Source: GCA-2748575 sp965222725
Lineage (GTDB): Bacteria > Pseudomonadota > Gammaproteobacteria > Pseudomonadales > Ketobacteraceae
Assembly: GCA_965222725.1 (NCBI GenBank)
Contig: OZ244969.1
Location: forward strand, 2,356,001-2,420,000
DNA: 64,000 nt
Direction of reading: 5' to 3'
Numbering within the stretch: the stretch's first letter is position 1; each line of letters opens with the position of its first letter. The notes under the pieces were generated by a model that made no database searches, was not told the DNA's origin, and saw nothing but the letters and a program-made list of their open reading frames with translations. Shown piece by piece: positions 8,331 through 17,056 of the stretch. The translations under genes were made by a program, and so were the position numbers.

Positions 8331-9197
8331 ATGCTAACGAAACTTAACCTCTACTTTTTTGTTTGCCTGCTGGGCATGCTCCCCGGTAGCGCGCTTATGT
8401 TTATTGTTTCCCCAGGTTGGCCTAATGCATTGTTCCTGTTTTTGTGTTGGGGATTGGGCGCTCCCATTGCCTTGAAAATGTGGAGCGCACTTCAGGATGG
8501 CGAAAAAATCTATGATGACGGCGTATCTGATTTTGCGATTAAGTACGCTTACGGGGATATGGCGGATAAGGCCATCAGGATGGCATCGCAGAAATATATC
8601 CAGTCCATGCCGATTTTCGGTAAAAACCACCTGGATCGTATTCACTGGATGGTGCTGCTGGGGCGCTTGCATTTAATTAATGAGGATCAGCAAAAAGCGC
8701 GCGAGTATCTGGATGAAGCGCGGGAGTTATTATTGAAATGGCATGGAAAGCCTGTAAAAAGCTTTGCGTATTTGTGTAATACATTGGCGGAGGCCTGCCT
8801 GGAGTTTAATGTGGATGCTGATGCCGAGGCGTTAATTGAGGCAGGCTGCAATAAATTACAGGGGCTGAACGACACTGAATCTGAACGTATCCGGCAAAGC
8901 CTGACAAGCAATCGGCTGCGGGCACGGTTGAACAAGAAAGATGAACAGAATCCGGATTCAGGTAATCTGGAAGAGCAGATCCTCAAGAACTATTACCGCT
9001 GCAGGCAATCCTATGGGCTGGCTGATGAGCTGACGCACCAGGCGGTGATTGTTTATGTGCTGGCTGCTGGGGTGTTGAGCGAAGGTGTTCGCAATATCAT
9101 CAGTGAGATTGTAGCCAATCCGGATAATATTCTTCATAGCCCTTACTTCGCCTTTTTTGATGGGGTGATTAACGTTTACGAAGCAGCTGAAAAATAG
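8331..9197 (+). CDS. Membrane-anchored protein of unknown function
   Basis: A 288-residue protein I do not recognise. Two hydrophobic segments lie at about residues 5-25 and 31-48, followed by a soluble helical region with repeated residue patterns reminiscent of TPR-like helices. The ATG at 8331 is preceded by GGGA and starts directly before the first membrane segment; an in-frame upstream ATG at 8259 would add 24 basic residues and seems less likely. It stands alone, 134 bases after the Nmad3 gene. Confidence 0.65.
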   Translation: MLTKLNLYFFVCLLGMLPGSALMFIVSPGWPNALFLFLCWGLGAPIALKMWSALQDGEKIYDDGVSDFAIKYAYGDMADKAIRMASQKYIQSMPIFGKNHLDRIHWMVLLGRLHLINEDQQKAREYLDEARELLLKWHGKPVKSFAYLCNTLAEACLEFNVDADAEALIEAGCNKLQGLNDTESERIRQSLTSNRLRARLNKKDEQNPDSGNLEEQILKNYYRCRQSYGLADELTHQAVIVYVLAAGVLSEGVRNIISEIVANPDNILHSPYFAFFDGVINVYEAAEK

Positions 9198-9434
9198 ATG
9201 TTTGTGAATAGAATCAGTTGCTTGCCGCCGGTGTTTCTTCTTCGAGGCTTTCCCCACCCGACAGACTTAATAATATGGATTAATCCTGTTATTCCACATA
9301 TCTGCAGAAACCTCCGCACATAATCTATAGTGAGTTATGATAAACCAGTGTCCGATGTAGCGGAGGGAGTTCCCGCTTGGGTCTAATCACAAAGCAACTG
9401 GAAACGTTGCTACCTGAGAGCAAGAGAGGACATC

Positions 9435-10367
9435 ATGAATATCATGCCCGCAAAATCCAGAGCTTACCTGCTCGCTGCAGTATTGGCCTGCACGGCCTGC
9501 GATGAATCCCCGAATCAGAAAGACGTTGCAGATTCTTCTGCTGCTTCCACCAAGGAAAAGAGTGTTGAATCTCAGGCTGCCAAGTCACCCAAGACCAAGG
9601 CTGCCGAAGCGGTCAGCTATGAGTGCCCGAGCGACGCGCCGACAGTGATTGGTATCTGCCTTGGTTTAACGCCAGAGCAGGTGATTGCTGCCCTGAAAGC
9701 TCACAATGAAGATATTCCGATCCAGAAAGCAACGGGTTCCTATGACTATACCGACGGTGCACAAAAGCTGAGAACCGAGCCTTTCGTGTCCCGGATCAGG
9801 GCGGAGCCCAGAACACCGGATGTTTATTTTGAGTTTCACTTCACGGCCCCTCCGGGCGAGAGCAATTTAACGCATATGCAGCGCACCCTGGGGCAGGAGG
9901 GCAACAACATGCCGGCCATGGATAAGTTTACCGATGGCTTGATTGCAAAGTACGGTGAACCGGATTACCGCTACGATGGTGAAACCCATAACGAATTATT
10001 CCGGCATTTGCGTTGGGATTTTCCCGATGGGCGTGTGCTCTGTACCGATGTGCCGCTGGAAGAAGGTAATGGCCTCGGCAAGGGGTTGGTATCGAACGCC
10101 ACGGGCAAGGTTGGGCCGTCTGGCGCGGTTCAGATTGCGGCGCGGCTGGCTGACAAGGGTTTTGCTGATCCAGCGCAGTGCGGCAAGTGGTTGCAGGTTC
10201 AGTTGCGGACCTATGCCAAGGAAGAGCCTGTCAGAATGGTAACGATGGAGCTGTCGGATTTTGCCACTACCTGGACTTCAGCCAATAAAACTTTCGCCTG
10301 GCTGGATAAGCTGGAAGCCGACGCACGCAAGGAACGTATGCAGGGTGCAGAAATGCCGGAGCTGTAG
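9435..10367 (+). CDS. Exported protein, probable lipoprotein, unknown function
   Basis: A 310-residue protein with a signal peptide (AYLLAAVLACTAC) whose cysteines suggest lipid attachment, though the lipobox is not ideal. A Ser/Lys/Ala-rich linker (about 25-60) precedes a globular region with several cysteines. AGAGG lies 6 bases before the ATG. I recognise no family. The 237-base spacer before it shows no other clear element. Confidence 0.65.
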   Translation: MNIMPAKSRAYLLAAVLACTACDESPNQKDVADSSAASTKEKSVESQAAKSPKTKAAEAVSYECPSDAPTVIGICLGLTPEQVIAALKAHNEDIPIQKATGSYDYTDGAQKLRTEPFVSRIRAEPRTPDVYFEFHFTAPPGESNLTHMQRTLGQEGNNMPAMDKFTDGLIAKYGEPDYRYDGETHNELFRHLRWDFPDGRVLCTDVPLEEGNGLGKGLVSNATGKVGPSGAVQIAARLADKGFADPAQCGKWLQVQLRTYAKEEPVRMVTMELSDFATTWTSANKTFAWLDKLEADARKERMQGAEMPEL

Positions 10368-10409
10368 ATATAAGAGTTACTTCGGCAACTTGCTTTGGAC
10401 CGGATACCT

Positions 10410-10892
10410 TTAGAGCACGTGCAGCACCCAGCCCGATATGTACAACCCGCTGCCGAATATTGTGTGCGTGATCAGGCTTTGCAACCTGGAAGCCCAGGGA
10501 TTGGGCATACGGGATGCAGCAATACCGGCGCCCATGCCTGGCTGCGTTAACAGGAAGGGCGCAGCAACGGTTCCCACGCCAACCACCAAGGCCAAAACGG
10601 GAGTGGGGTGCTGCAGCCATTCGGTGCCGCCAATGCTGACAAGCAATACCGCGAAGGCAATACCAATCAGGTAGTGTGCTGTCCATCCAATAACGTTCTC
10701 GCCGGGGATTGCGGGCATTTTGCCAATGGAATCATGAACAAAGCGGCCCTTGGGCATGTAACCCAGCCAACGGCCTACCAGGCCATAGTTGGCGGGTGGT
10801 ATGCCAAAGAACTGCTTGCGCAGAATTCCCCAAAAGTCCATCACCAGTGTAGCGCCAACGCCGATTACAATAGTGGAAATGAGAATGCCCAT
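10410..10892 (-). CDS. DUF2938 family integral membrane protein
   Basis: A 160-residue protein with four to five predicted membrane helices. The pattern near the N-terminus (GVGATLVMDFWG, then YGLVGRWLGYMPKGRF) and the PAIPGENVIGWTAHY segment match the uncharacterised DUF2938 family. GGAGGT precedes the ATG by 5 bases. It is divergent from a MerR-type regulator, with a dyad between them, so it is probably that regulator's target. Function unknown. Confidence 0.82.
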   Translation of the reverse strand: MGILISTIVIGVGATLVMDFWGILRKQFFGIPPANYGLVGRWLGYMPKGRFVHDSIGKMPAIPGENVIGWTAHYLIGIAFAVLLVSIGGTEWLQHPTPVLALVVGVGTVAAPFLLTQPGMGAGIAASRMPNPWASRLQSLITHTIFGSGLYISGWVLHVL

Positions 10893-10938
10893 GGTTACCT
10901 CCGGAGTGAGCTTGAACTGTGTAAGGGTTTAGCGTACA

Positions 10939-10958
10939 ACTTAAAGTCAACTTTAGGT
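10939..10958. promoter_or_regulatory. MerR-type operator between DUF2938 and merR genes
   Basis: ACTTAAAGTCAACTTTAGGT is a dyad with nine-base arms around a CA centre and one mismatch pair. It lies in the 80-base divergent spacer. Dyads of this form (AAAGT-NN-ACTTT) are typical MerR-family operators. The regulator and DUF2938 gene would both be controlled from it. Confidence 0.65.
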
Positions 10959-10972
10959 CAAGGGGTGAGGTG

Positions 10973-11401
10973 ATGGATATCGGTGAAGTGGCCAAACGTT
11001 CTGGTGTGCCTGCATCCACTCTGCGGTTTTATGAGGAAAAAGGATTAATCCGTTCCGTGGGCAGGAACGGATTGCGCCGGGTGTTTAATGCCAGCGTGCT
11101 GGAGCAGCTGGCGTTGATTGCGCTGGGGCGTGCGGCGGGGTTTTCGCTGGATGAGGTGGGTTCCATGTTGGGGGCTGATGGCGCTCCGGACATTGACCGG
11201 CAGGTATTGCTGGATAAAGCAGATGCGCTGGATAAAACGATTCAGCAGTTAACGGCTATGCGGGACGGGTTGCGTCATGCGGCGGCCTGTAAGGCGCCCA
11301 GTTATCTGGAGTGTCCATCGTTCCGGCGGCTGATGGGGTTGGCGGCTGCGGGGGCGATTGGGCAGGGTGATAAGAAAAAACCCAGGAGCAGAAAGCGCTG
11401 A
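10973..11401 (+). CDS. MerR-family transcriptional regulator
   Basis: A 142-residue regulator with the N-terminal MerR winged helix (DIGEVAKRSGVPASTLRFYEEKGLI) and a dimerisation coiled coil at about 75-105. The C-terminal part has Cys residues (ACKAPSYLECPSF), resembling MerR members with cysteine effector sites, but no specific metal-sensor signature can be assigned. The ATG at 10973 follows AGGGGTGAGGTG. An adjoining in-frame GTG at 10970 is possible. Divergent from DUF2938. Confidence 0.88.
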   Translation: MDIGEVAKRSGVPASTLRFYEEKGLIRSVGRNGLRRVFNASVLEQLALIALGRAAGFSLDEVGSMLGADGAPDIDRQVLLDKADALDKTIQQLTAMRDGLRHAAACKAPSYLECPSFRRLMGLAAAGAIGQGDKKKPRSRKR

Positions 11402-11464
11402 ACCAATCTGGTCAACCAACAGGGTTAAAGGCGGTTACCCAATCACTGGTGGCCTGAATTTTAT

Positions 11465-11488
11465 AAGGAGCCCTATGACAGGCTCCTT
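11465..11488. terminator. Bidirectional hairpin between merR-type and P460 genes
   Basis: AAGGAGCC and GGCTCCTT form a perfect 8-base stem with an 8-base loop, between two convergent genes. On the minus strand the stem is followed by ATAAAATT, on the plus strand by GTTC, so termination is more plausible for the P460 transcript. Confidence 0.55.
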
Positions 11489-11494
11489 GTTCAA

Positions 11495-12109
11495 CTATTG
11501 TCGCAAGATCGGATAGTAACTTTTAAACACCATCTCCTTACCGGCATTCGCCGTATGGCAGGCGGCGCAGGCTTCATTGGGTAGCGCCTTTGCTGTTGCC
11601 TGATAAGGCGGAGCCTGGTGGCCAAAGTTAAAGAATCCCCAGCCGTTGGTGGATTTGTAGCGGCGGCTGTCTTTCACCATCACATCCATGCCGTGAAATT
11701 CTCCGGCAAAATAACCGCGGCCGGAGGGTTCCAGTTTTGAGCCGTCGGGAAAGTCGCCTTTTTGCAACAGCACCAGCTCTTTGGTAATCACGGTGCCATC
11801 GGGGAAGGCGCCCGTTTGCTGATACACGGCGTAGGCATCAGGGTTCACGTACACATGGTGAAATTCCGGAAATGCGGCTTTGCCATCATTTAATCCGTGG
11901 GGCGTTAAGGGGGCGCCAATAAACACCCATTCACGAAAGCTTTCCGGCAAATGCAATTCACCTTTTTTGTTGAACACGGCTGCACCGACGTTTTGCTGTG
12001 AATCGGCCAGTGCCATGGTGCTGGCAAGGGTGGCACCGCCGATAAAGGTTGCGGTGATCAGGCCGGCGAGGGTGCCGGTAAGAGTGCCGGCATTGGTCAG
12101 CAATTTCAT
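11495..12109 (-). CDS. Cytochrome P460 family c-type haem protein
   Basis: A 204-residue exported protein with a signal peptide ending near ALADS. The haem c attachment motif CAACH lies at 181-185, near the C-terminus, as in cytochrome P460 and cytochrome c'-beta families. Members oxidise hydroxylamine or bind NO; which of these applies cannot be judged from sequence. It follows the AhpD-like gene by 22 bases in the same operon, divergent from an AraC regulator. Confidence 0.85.
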   Translation of the reverse strand: MKLLTNAGTLTGTLAGLITATFIGGATLASTMALADSQQNVGAAVFNKKGELHLPESFREWVFIGAPLTPHGLNDGKAAFPEFHHVYVNPDAYAVYQQTGAFPDGTVITKELVLLQKGDFPDGSKLEPSGRGYFAGEFHGMDVMVKDSRRYKSTNGWGFFNFGHQAPPYQATAKALPNEACAACHTANAGKEMVFKSYYPILRQ

Positions 12110-12131
12110 AACCTGTCTCCTTTGGGTTTGC

Positions 12132-12677
12132 TCAGGCTGCGGAGTTCAGTGACAGCAGGGGGAAGTCCACTTCAGTTCCGGCTACCTGGTTGACGTAATT
12201 GGTCAGAATGTTCAGTGCCACCTGGCCGACTACTTCCATAATCTGGCCGTCGTTCAAACCGGCCTGGCGGGCGCTGGCCAGATCGTTGTCGCTCAGAGCG
12301 CCGCGGGATTTGGTAATACGCTGAGCCAGCGTTGCAATGGCGGTGTCTGTGTCATTCAGGGCGTTGCCGTTGCGGGCTTGGGCAATGTCCTGATCGCTCA
12401 GGCCGGCGCCTTTACCCAGGGCAGCGTGGGCGCTCAGGCAGTATTCGCACTGGTTTTCCTGGGCGATGGTAATGGCCACCATTTCGCGCTGGCGGGCGCT
12501 GAGCTGGCCCTGGCTCATGGCTTCTGAAAACTGCAGGTAGCCGTTCAGCAAAGACGGCGCCTGGGCCATGGTGGTGAACATGTTAGGCAGTACGCCCAGT
12601 TTGGATTGCACGGCCTTGAGGGCGGCGGCAGTTTTGGCATCGGTTTCCTGTGTGGCTAGGGGTTGGATACGGGGCAT
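12132..12677 (-). CDS. AhpD/carboxymuconolactone decarboxylase-like peroxidase-related protein
   Basis: A 181-residue protein with the AhpD-type CxxC-x3-H active-site motif (C77, C80, H84 in QCEYCLSAH). The family includes alkylhydroperoxidase-like thiol enzymes. The gene is first in a two-gene operon with cytochrome P460, which suggests a shared oxidative or nitrosative stress role (inference). The divergent AraC gene is the likely regulator. Confidence 0.88.
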   Translation of the reverse strand: MPRIQPLATQETDAKTAAALKAVQSKLGVLPNMFTTMAQAPSLLNGYLQFSEAMSQGQLSARQREMVAITIAQENQCEYCLSAHAALGKGAGLSDQDIAQARNGNALNDTDTAIATLAQRITKSRGALSDNDLASARQAGLNDGQIMEVVGQVALNILTNYVNQVAGTEVDFPLLSLNSAA

Positions 12678-12747
12678 GGTCGTTCTCCTTTAAAGGGTTG
12701 AGAGTTGTTGCGTCCTGACAACGCAAGGCCATATTGACAGGTGTTGT

Positions 12748-12762
12748 GATACCTGTGGTATC
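12748..12762. promoter_or_regulatory. Palindrome GATACC-TGT-GGTATC, candidate operator
   Basis: A perfect six-base inverted repeat around a three-base centre, in the 149-base spacer between the AhpD-like and AraC genes. A TTGACA at 12734-12739 lies immediately before it, so a protein bound here would cover the presumed promoter of the AraC gene. Confidence 0.5.
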
Positions 12763-12826
12763 TTAAAGTCTCGATTAATATACGCAGAGTATCGGTGTGT
12801 GAGCGTGAGGCATGTGAGGTGCTGCG

Positions 12827-13657
12827 ATGGAAGACAGACTGGTTGAGTTGCTGAAGTGCTTTAAACTCCATGCCCGGGTGTTTCAGGCGGGGCCCTTTTG
12901 TAATACAGCGGAATTTTTTGATGATGACGAGCTGGGTTATATCCATGTGGTAAAACAGGGCAGCTTGCGGGTGGAATCGCCGCAGCACCCGCCGTTGTTG
13001 CTTGATGAACCCTGCGTGTTTTTTTATATGAATCCCACCCACCACCGCTTGATTCCCAAAGGGGACAGAGTGGAAACCGTGTGTGCGTCGCTGGAGTTTG
13101 GCGCTGGTATGGGTAACCCGTTGGCGCGTGCGTTGCCGGATGTGATGGTGATTCGTTTGTCGGATATGCCGGGCCTGGATATGGCGTTGCAATTATTGTT
13201 TCAGGAAGCAGCGGAATTTCATTGCGGGCGGCAGGCGGTGCTGGATCGGTTGATGGAAGTGGTGTTTATTCAGTTGCTGCGGGATGCCATGGATCAGGAT
13301 CGTTTGCAGGTGGGTTTGCTGGCAGGATTGGCCGATGCTCGTCTGGCAAAAGCCATTAACGCTATGCATGAACTGCCGGCCCATAATTGGTCGCTGGAGG
13401 AACTGGCAGAAAAAGCCGGCATGTCCCGCGCCCGGTTTGCGGCAGGTTTTCATGATGTGGTGGGCATGACACCGGGGCAATACTTAAGTCAGTGGCGATT
13501 GGGAATAGCACAATCGTTGTTACGCCAGGGTAAACCGGTGCAGTGGATTTCTGATACAGTGGGTTACGGCAGTGCCAGTGCTTTGTCGCGAGCGTTCCGG
13601 GCGCAGGTGGGACTATCACCTACGGAGTGGTTAAAGCAGCGTGGTGCTACTGCATAA
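12827..13657 (+). CDS. AraC-family regulator with cupin_6-type sensor domain
   Basis: A 276-residue regulator. The N-terminal half resembles the AraC cupin_6 sensor domain (GYIHVVKQGSLRVESP, YMNPTHHRL). The C-terminal 100 residues carry two helix-turn-helix motifs (LEELAEKAGMSRARFAAGFH and the VGYGSASALSRAFRAQVGLSP segment). Such regulators often control a neighbouring oxidoreductase. Here the divergent AhpD-like/P460 operon is the obvious target. Confidence 0.9.
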   Translation: MEDRLVELLKCFKLHARVFQAGPFCNTAEFFDDDELGYIHVVKQGSLRVESPQHPPLLLDEPCVFFYMNPTHHRLIPKGDRVETVCASLEFGAGMGNPLARALPDVMVIRLSDMPGLDMALQLLFQEAAEFHCGRQAVLDRLMEVVFIQLLRDAMDQDRLQVGLLAGLADARLAKAINAMHELPAHNWSLEELAEKAGMSRARFAAGFHDVVGMTPGQYLSQWRLGIAQSLLRQGKPVQWISDTVGYGSASALSRAFRAQVGLSPTEWLKQRGATA

Positions 13658-13683
13658 TTTATTTTTTTAATTTGGGGGGCACT

Positions 13684-14175
13684 GTGCAACAAAAAATACT
13701 CATCTTCGGAAACTCCGGTTCCGGAAAATCCACTATGGCAAAACACCTGGCTGAAACAAAAGCGCTGGCGCATTTTGATCTGGATACGATCGCCTGGCGT
13801 GACACAAACCCACCGACACGATCGCCACTTGATGAATCCCAACAGACGCTGGAGTCATTCTTTTCCGACAATGGGGCTTGGGTGGTTGAGGGCTGTTATG
13901 CCGACTTGATTGAAATTGCCTTGCCCCATGCCACTGACATCATCTTTATGAATCTGGATGCAGCCACCTGCATGGCTAACGCTCGGCAGCGGCCCTGGGA
14001 ACCCCACAAGTATCCTTCCAAAGAAGCGCAGGATCAGAATCTTGAAATGTTGCTCAACTGGATTGCGGGATATTACATTCGTTCCGATGAGCTGTCGCTT
14101 CAGGCGCACCAGGCTGTTTATGATCAGTTTCAGGGCAGGAAAGTGATGCATACCCGTAATCCTGAGATGGTTTAA
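13684..14175 (+). CDS. P-loop NTPase, adenylate/shikimate-kinase-like
   Basis: A 163-residue protein with Walker A GNSGSGKST at 9-17 and the HFDLDTIAWR segment typical of small topology-modulation (FlaR)-like or adenylate-kinase-like P-loop proteins. Substrate unknown. The GTG at 13684 after a GGGGGG stretch is preferred; an upstream in-frame ATG at 13627 lies inside the AraC gene and adds residues unlike the family. A terminator follows. Confidence 0.8.
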   Translation: MQQKILIFGNSGSGKSTMAKHLAETKALAHFDLDTIAWRDTNPPTRSPLDESQQTLESFFSDNGAWVVEGCYADLIEIALPHATDIIFMNLDAATCMANARQRPWEPHKYPSKEAQDQNLEMLLNWIAGYYIRSDELSLQAHQAVYDQFQGRKVMHTRNPEMV

Positions 14176-14210
14176 CGCATTGATTCTTTTAATAGATTCT
14201 ATGCCGCGCT

Positions 14211-14247
14211 AAAGGCAATCCCATAATCGGGTTGTTGTTGCCTTTTT
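14211..14247 (+). terminator. Rho-independent terminator after P-loop gene
   Basis: AAAGGCAA (14211-14218) pairs with TTGCCTTT (14238-14245), with an inner CCC/GGG pairing, followed by further T residues. It lies 35 bases after the kinase-like gene. Confidence 0.7.
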
Positions 14248-14368
14248 GGCGGTTGTGCTATCAAGTCAAACCGTCGGTATTGGCTTTGTCGGGCGCCTCT
14301 TGCCTGGCCAATGATTTCCGTTGAGCAGTTACCCGTTCCCGAGCTCACTCAATCAGGAAGCCAGGCTA

Positions 14369-15076
14369 ATGAAACCGATTCACACCTTTGTAAGTACCCT
14401 TGCGATTGTTTTATTTCTTTCCGGTTGCGATAACCCTACCGGCCAGCCGTACCGGTTGCCCTATGCAGACGGCACCGAAGTGACCATTCTGGTAGATCAT
14501 GAAGATCACACCACACCGGTAGCGGATATGTTTGATATACGTGCCACCTTTGCCAATCAGTTTTTGGCGGCAGCGGCCGAGGGCTGGGTACGCGAAATCA
14601 AAGACACTGGCGATAGCTCCGCCAGTACCAATAACTACATATGGATTGAGCACCCGTTGGATTATTGCCAGCCCACAACGCCGGAATATGAACGCCCCTC
14701 GCCACCTAATTCCTGCCGGAATTGTGCTGATGGTCTGGGCAAATGCAATGAATGGACCCTGTATGCCCATATGTCGTTGGGCAGTGTTACATTTATAGCA
14801 GGCCTCAGCGAAAACGATTGGGTCGATGCAGGGCAAATCGTTGGTATAGAAGGTGATGTCGGCTTTACACCGGGTGGTCGGCACGTTCACTTTACCGTGT
14901 TCAAGATCGACCGGGACACCATTAGCGGTGGAATTCTGTCGCCCACCGTTAATGGCGATTATGAACCTTATGCGGATCTGTTTGGCCGCACAGAGCTTGT
15001 GCCCTTGTTTTGTACCTCCACAGGGCTGGCATATCCGAGAACTGGTGATACCCATGTTACCGGGCCATGCCCCTGA
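14369..15076 (+). CDS. Lipoprotein with M23 peptidase-like (duplicated hybrid motif) domain
   Basis: A 235-residue lipoprotein (signal ending FLSGC). The core resembles LytM/M23 domains: NNYIWIEHP, WTLYAHMSLGSV, WVDAGQIVGIEGDVG and the metal-binding HVHF motif near 185-190. An upstream HTTPVADMFD stretch may hold the first His/Asp ligand pair, but spacing is unusual and four cysteines are inserted mid-domain. It may be a cell-wall hydrolase or an inactive relative. The ATG at 14369 gives a clean lipoprotein signal; an upstream in-frame start at 14321 is unlikely. Confidence 0.72.
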   Translation: MKPIHTFVSTLAIVLFLSGCDNPTGQPYRLPYADGTEVTILVDHEDHTTPVADMFDIRATFANQFLAAAAEGWVREIKDTGDSSASTNNYIWIEHPLDYCQPTTPEYERPSPPNSCRNCADGLGKCNEWTLYAHMSLGSVTFIAGLSENDWVDAGQIVGIEGDVGFTPGGRHVHFTVFKIDRDTISGGILSPTVNGDYEPYADLFGRTELVPLFCTSTGLAYPRTGDTHVTGPCP

Positions 15077-15244
15077 TTATATAAGGTCTTTAGTGTCATA
15101 ATTTGGCCACTTATATTTGGTGATATTCCCTTTCATTAGCGATCGATGCCTTCCTTAGCCTGTATGACTATATAGAGTGGTTTTTCGTAGACAAAATATA
15201 ACCATTGGTATAGTTGTTGTTGGATATAAAGGAAGAAAGGATAC

Positions 15245-15295
15245 AAGCACCCCGGCAATATGCTGCCGTTTTATAAGGTTATTGTCGGGGTGCTT
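15245..15295 (+). promoter_or_regulatory. Long hairpin just upstream of sensor kinase gene
   Basis: AAGCACCCCGGCAAT (15245-15259) pairs with ATTGTCGGGGTGCTT (15281-15295) over 15 bases with one G-T wobble and a 21-base loop. It ends 24 bases before the kinase start, with no T-tract. It could be an RNA leader structure or a terminator for the distant upstream gene. Confidence 0.5.
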
Positions 15296-15319
15296 TGATT
15301 GCTGGCGGACAAGGAATTG

Positions 15320-17047
15320 ATGGATAGTAACGAGAATTTCCGGCTTTTGGTTAGCAGTGTTCAGGACTATGCAATTTACATACTCGATCCTGAAGGAATC
15401 ATTGTTAGCTGGAATGCTGGTGCAAAAAGGATTACAGGATATACCGAAAAGGAAATACTCGGTCGGCATTTCTCTGTTTTTTATATTCCCCAGGACCAGG
15501 AAAATCACGTTCCGGAACAGGAGCTTGTGGCTGCCAGGGCTGGCCACTGCGAGGCTGAAGGCTGGCGCCTGCGCAAGGATGGTTCCCGGTTCTTTGCACA
15601 TATTTCAGTAACCCCCCTATACGACGAGAACCGACAGCTGCGTGGCTTTGCCAAGGTTACGCGGGATGTGTCCGGCCATCGCAATCTGGTAGAACGGTTT
15701 CGCCAGATTGTTGATTCGGCTCCGAATGCCATGGTGATGATCAACGATCAGGGCATTATTGAAATGGTAAACAATCAGGCGGAAAAGTTGTTTGGTTATT
15801 CCCGCAGTGAAATGCTGGGCCAATCCGTTGAAATGCTAGTGCCTGCCCGCATGCGTGGCACACACCCCGAAATGCGTTCCTTCTATTTTCTCAATCCGCA
15901 GTCCCGGCCCATGGGCAAGGGCCGGGACCTTTATGCATTGCGTAAAGACGGTACCGAGTGTCCGGTAGAAATAGGGCTAAACCCCATCCATACCGAAGAG
16001 GGCACCAAGGTGCTGTCTGCCATTGTGGACATTTCAGAGCGTAAACGAATGGAAGCCCGGTTACGCCAGGTGGTGGAGTCCACACCCAATGCAATGGTGA
16101 TGATTAATCAGGATGGGCTGATTGAAATGGTAAATGCACAGGTTGAACGGGTGTTCGGCTATGCCAGACAAGAACTGTTGGGCCAACCGGTTGAGATGTT
16201 GGTGCCGGAACGCTTGCGTGAACACCATCCAAGAATGCGCAAAATGTTTTTCAGCGATGCAGAGGCGCGACCCATGGGTAAGGGTCGGGACTTGTATGCA
16301 TTACGAAAGGATGGCACCGAGTTCCCGGTAGAGATCGGCCTGAATCCGATTCAGACCGACGAAGGCACGAAGGTACTGTCGGCCATTGTGGATATCTCTG
16401 ACCGAAAGCAAAAAGAGCGTAAAATTGAGGCGGCACTGAAAGAGAAAGATGTTCTTCTGGGCGAGATTCATCACCGGGTGAAGAATAATCTTCAGATAGT
16501 ACACAGCCTTCTGGACCTTCAATCCATGAGAATTACAGATGCCAACGTGCTGGATATGTTGCGGGACAGTCAAAATCGTATTCGTTCTATGGCACTGATT
16601 CATCAGTCCTTGTATCAGTCCAAGGATTTTGCCCAGGTACATTTTAATACGGTGCTGGATTCGTTGGTACCTTCTTTGATGGAATCCTACCAGTTGAACA
16701 ATTGCTCTGTGAATTATCGGATAGATGCAGATGACGTGCGCATACCGCTTAATCTGGCCGTTCCCTGTGGGCTGATTGTGAACGAACTCATTACCAATGC
16801 GTTAAAACATGCGTTTGTTGGCAAGGAACAGGGAAATATATTTATTACTCTGAAGAGTGAACCCAATGGTGCACTTCTGCAGGTGGGTGATGATGGCGCG
16901 GGTATTCCTGAGAATGTGGATGTCCAGCAAAGTGAAACGCTTGGGCTGCAGCTTGTCAGCCTGCTAGCGAGCCAGATTGGCAGCGAGATTGTAATGCAAA
17001 GAGCCAATCCCACCCTCTTTTCATTGCATGTTCCCATAGATGTATAG
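15320..17047 (+). CDS. PAS-PAS-PAS sensor histidine kinase (HisKA_2 / HATPase)
   Basis: A 575-residue cytoplasmic kinase with no membrane segment. Three PAS domains lie at about 3-115, 120-240 and 245-365, then a HisKA_2 dimerisation domain with phospho-acceptor H384 in GEIHHRVKNNLQ, then an HATPase domain with NELITNALKHAF (N-box) and GDDGAGIP (G-box). PAS2 and PAS3 are nearly identical and look like a recent tandem duplication. The ATG at 15320 follows AAGGA; an in-frame TTG at 15299 is an alternative. The next gene starts 9 bases after the stop and encodes a receiver domain, so the two form a probable two-component pair. Confidence 0.92.
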   Translation: MDSNENFRLLVSSVQDYAIYILDPEGIIVSWNAGAKRITGYTEKEILGRHFSVFYIPQDQENHVPEQELVAARAGHCEAEGWRLRKDGSRFFAHISVTPLYDENRQLRGFAKVTRDVSGHRNLVERFRQIVDSAPNAMVMINDQGIIEMVNNQAEKLFGYSRSEMLGQSVEMLVPARMRGTHPEMRSFYFLNPQSRPMGKGRDLYALRKDGTECPVEIGLNPIHTEEGTKVLSAIVDISERKRMEARLRQVVESTPNAMVMINQDGLIEMVNAQVERVFGYARQELLGQPVEMLVPERLREHHPRMRKMFFSDAEARPMGKGRDLYALRKDGTEFPVEIGLNPIQTDEGTKVLSAIVDISDRKQKERKIEAALKEKDVLLGEIHHRVKNNLQIVHSLLDLQSMRITDANVLDMLRDSQNRIRSMALIHQSLYQSKDFAQVHFNTVLDSLVPSLMESYQLNNCSVNYRIDADDVRIPLNLAVPCGLIVNELITNALKHAFVGKEQGNIFITLKSEPNGALLQVGDDGAGIPENVDVQQSETLGLQLVSLLASQIGSEIVMQRANPTLFSLHVPIDV

Positions 17048-17056
17048 GTGGTGTTG

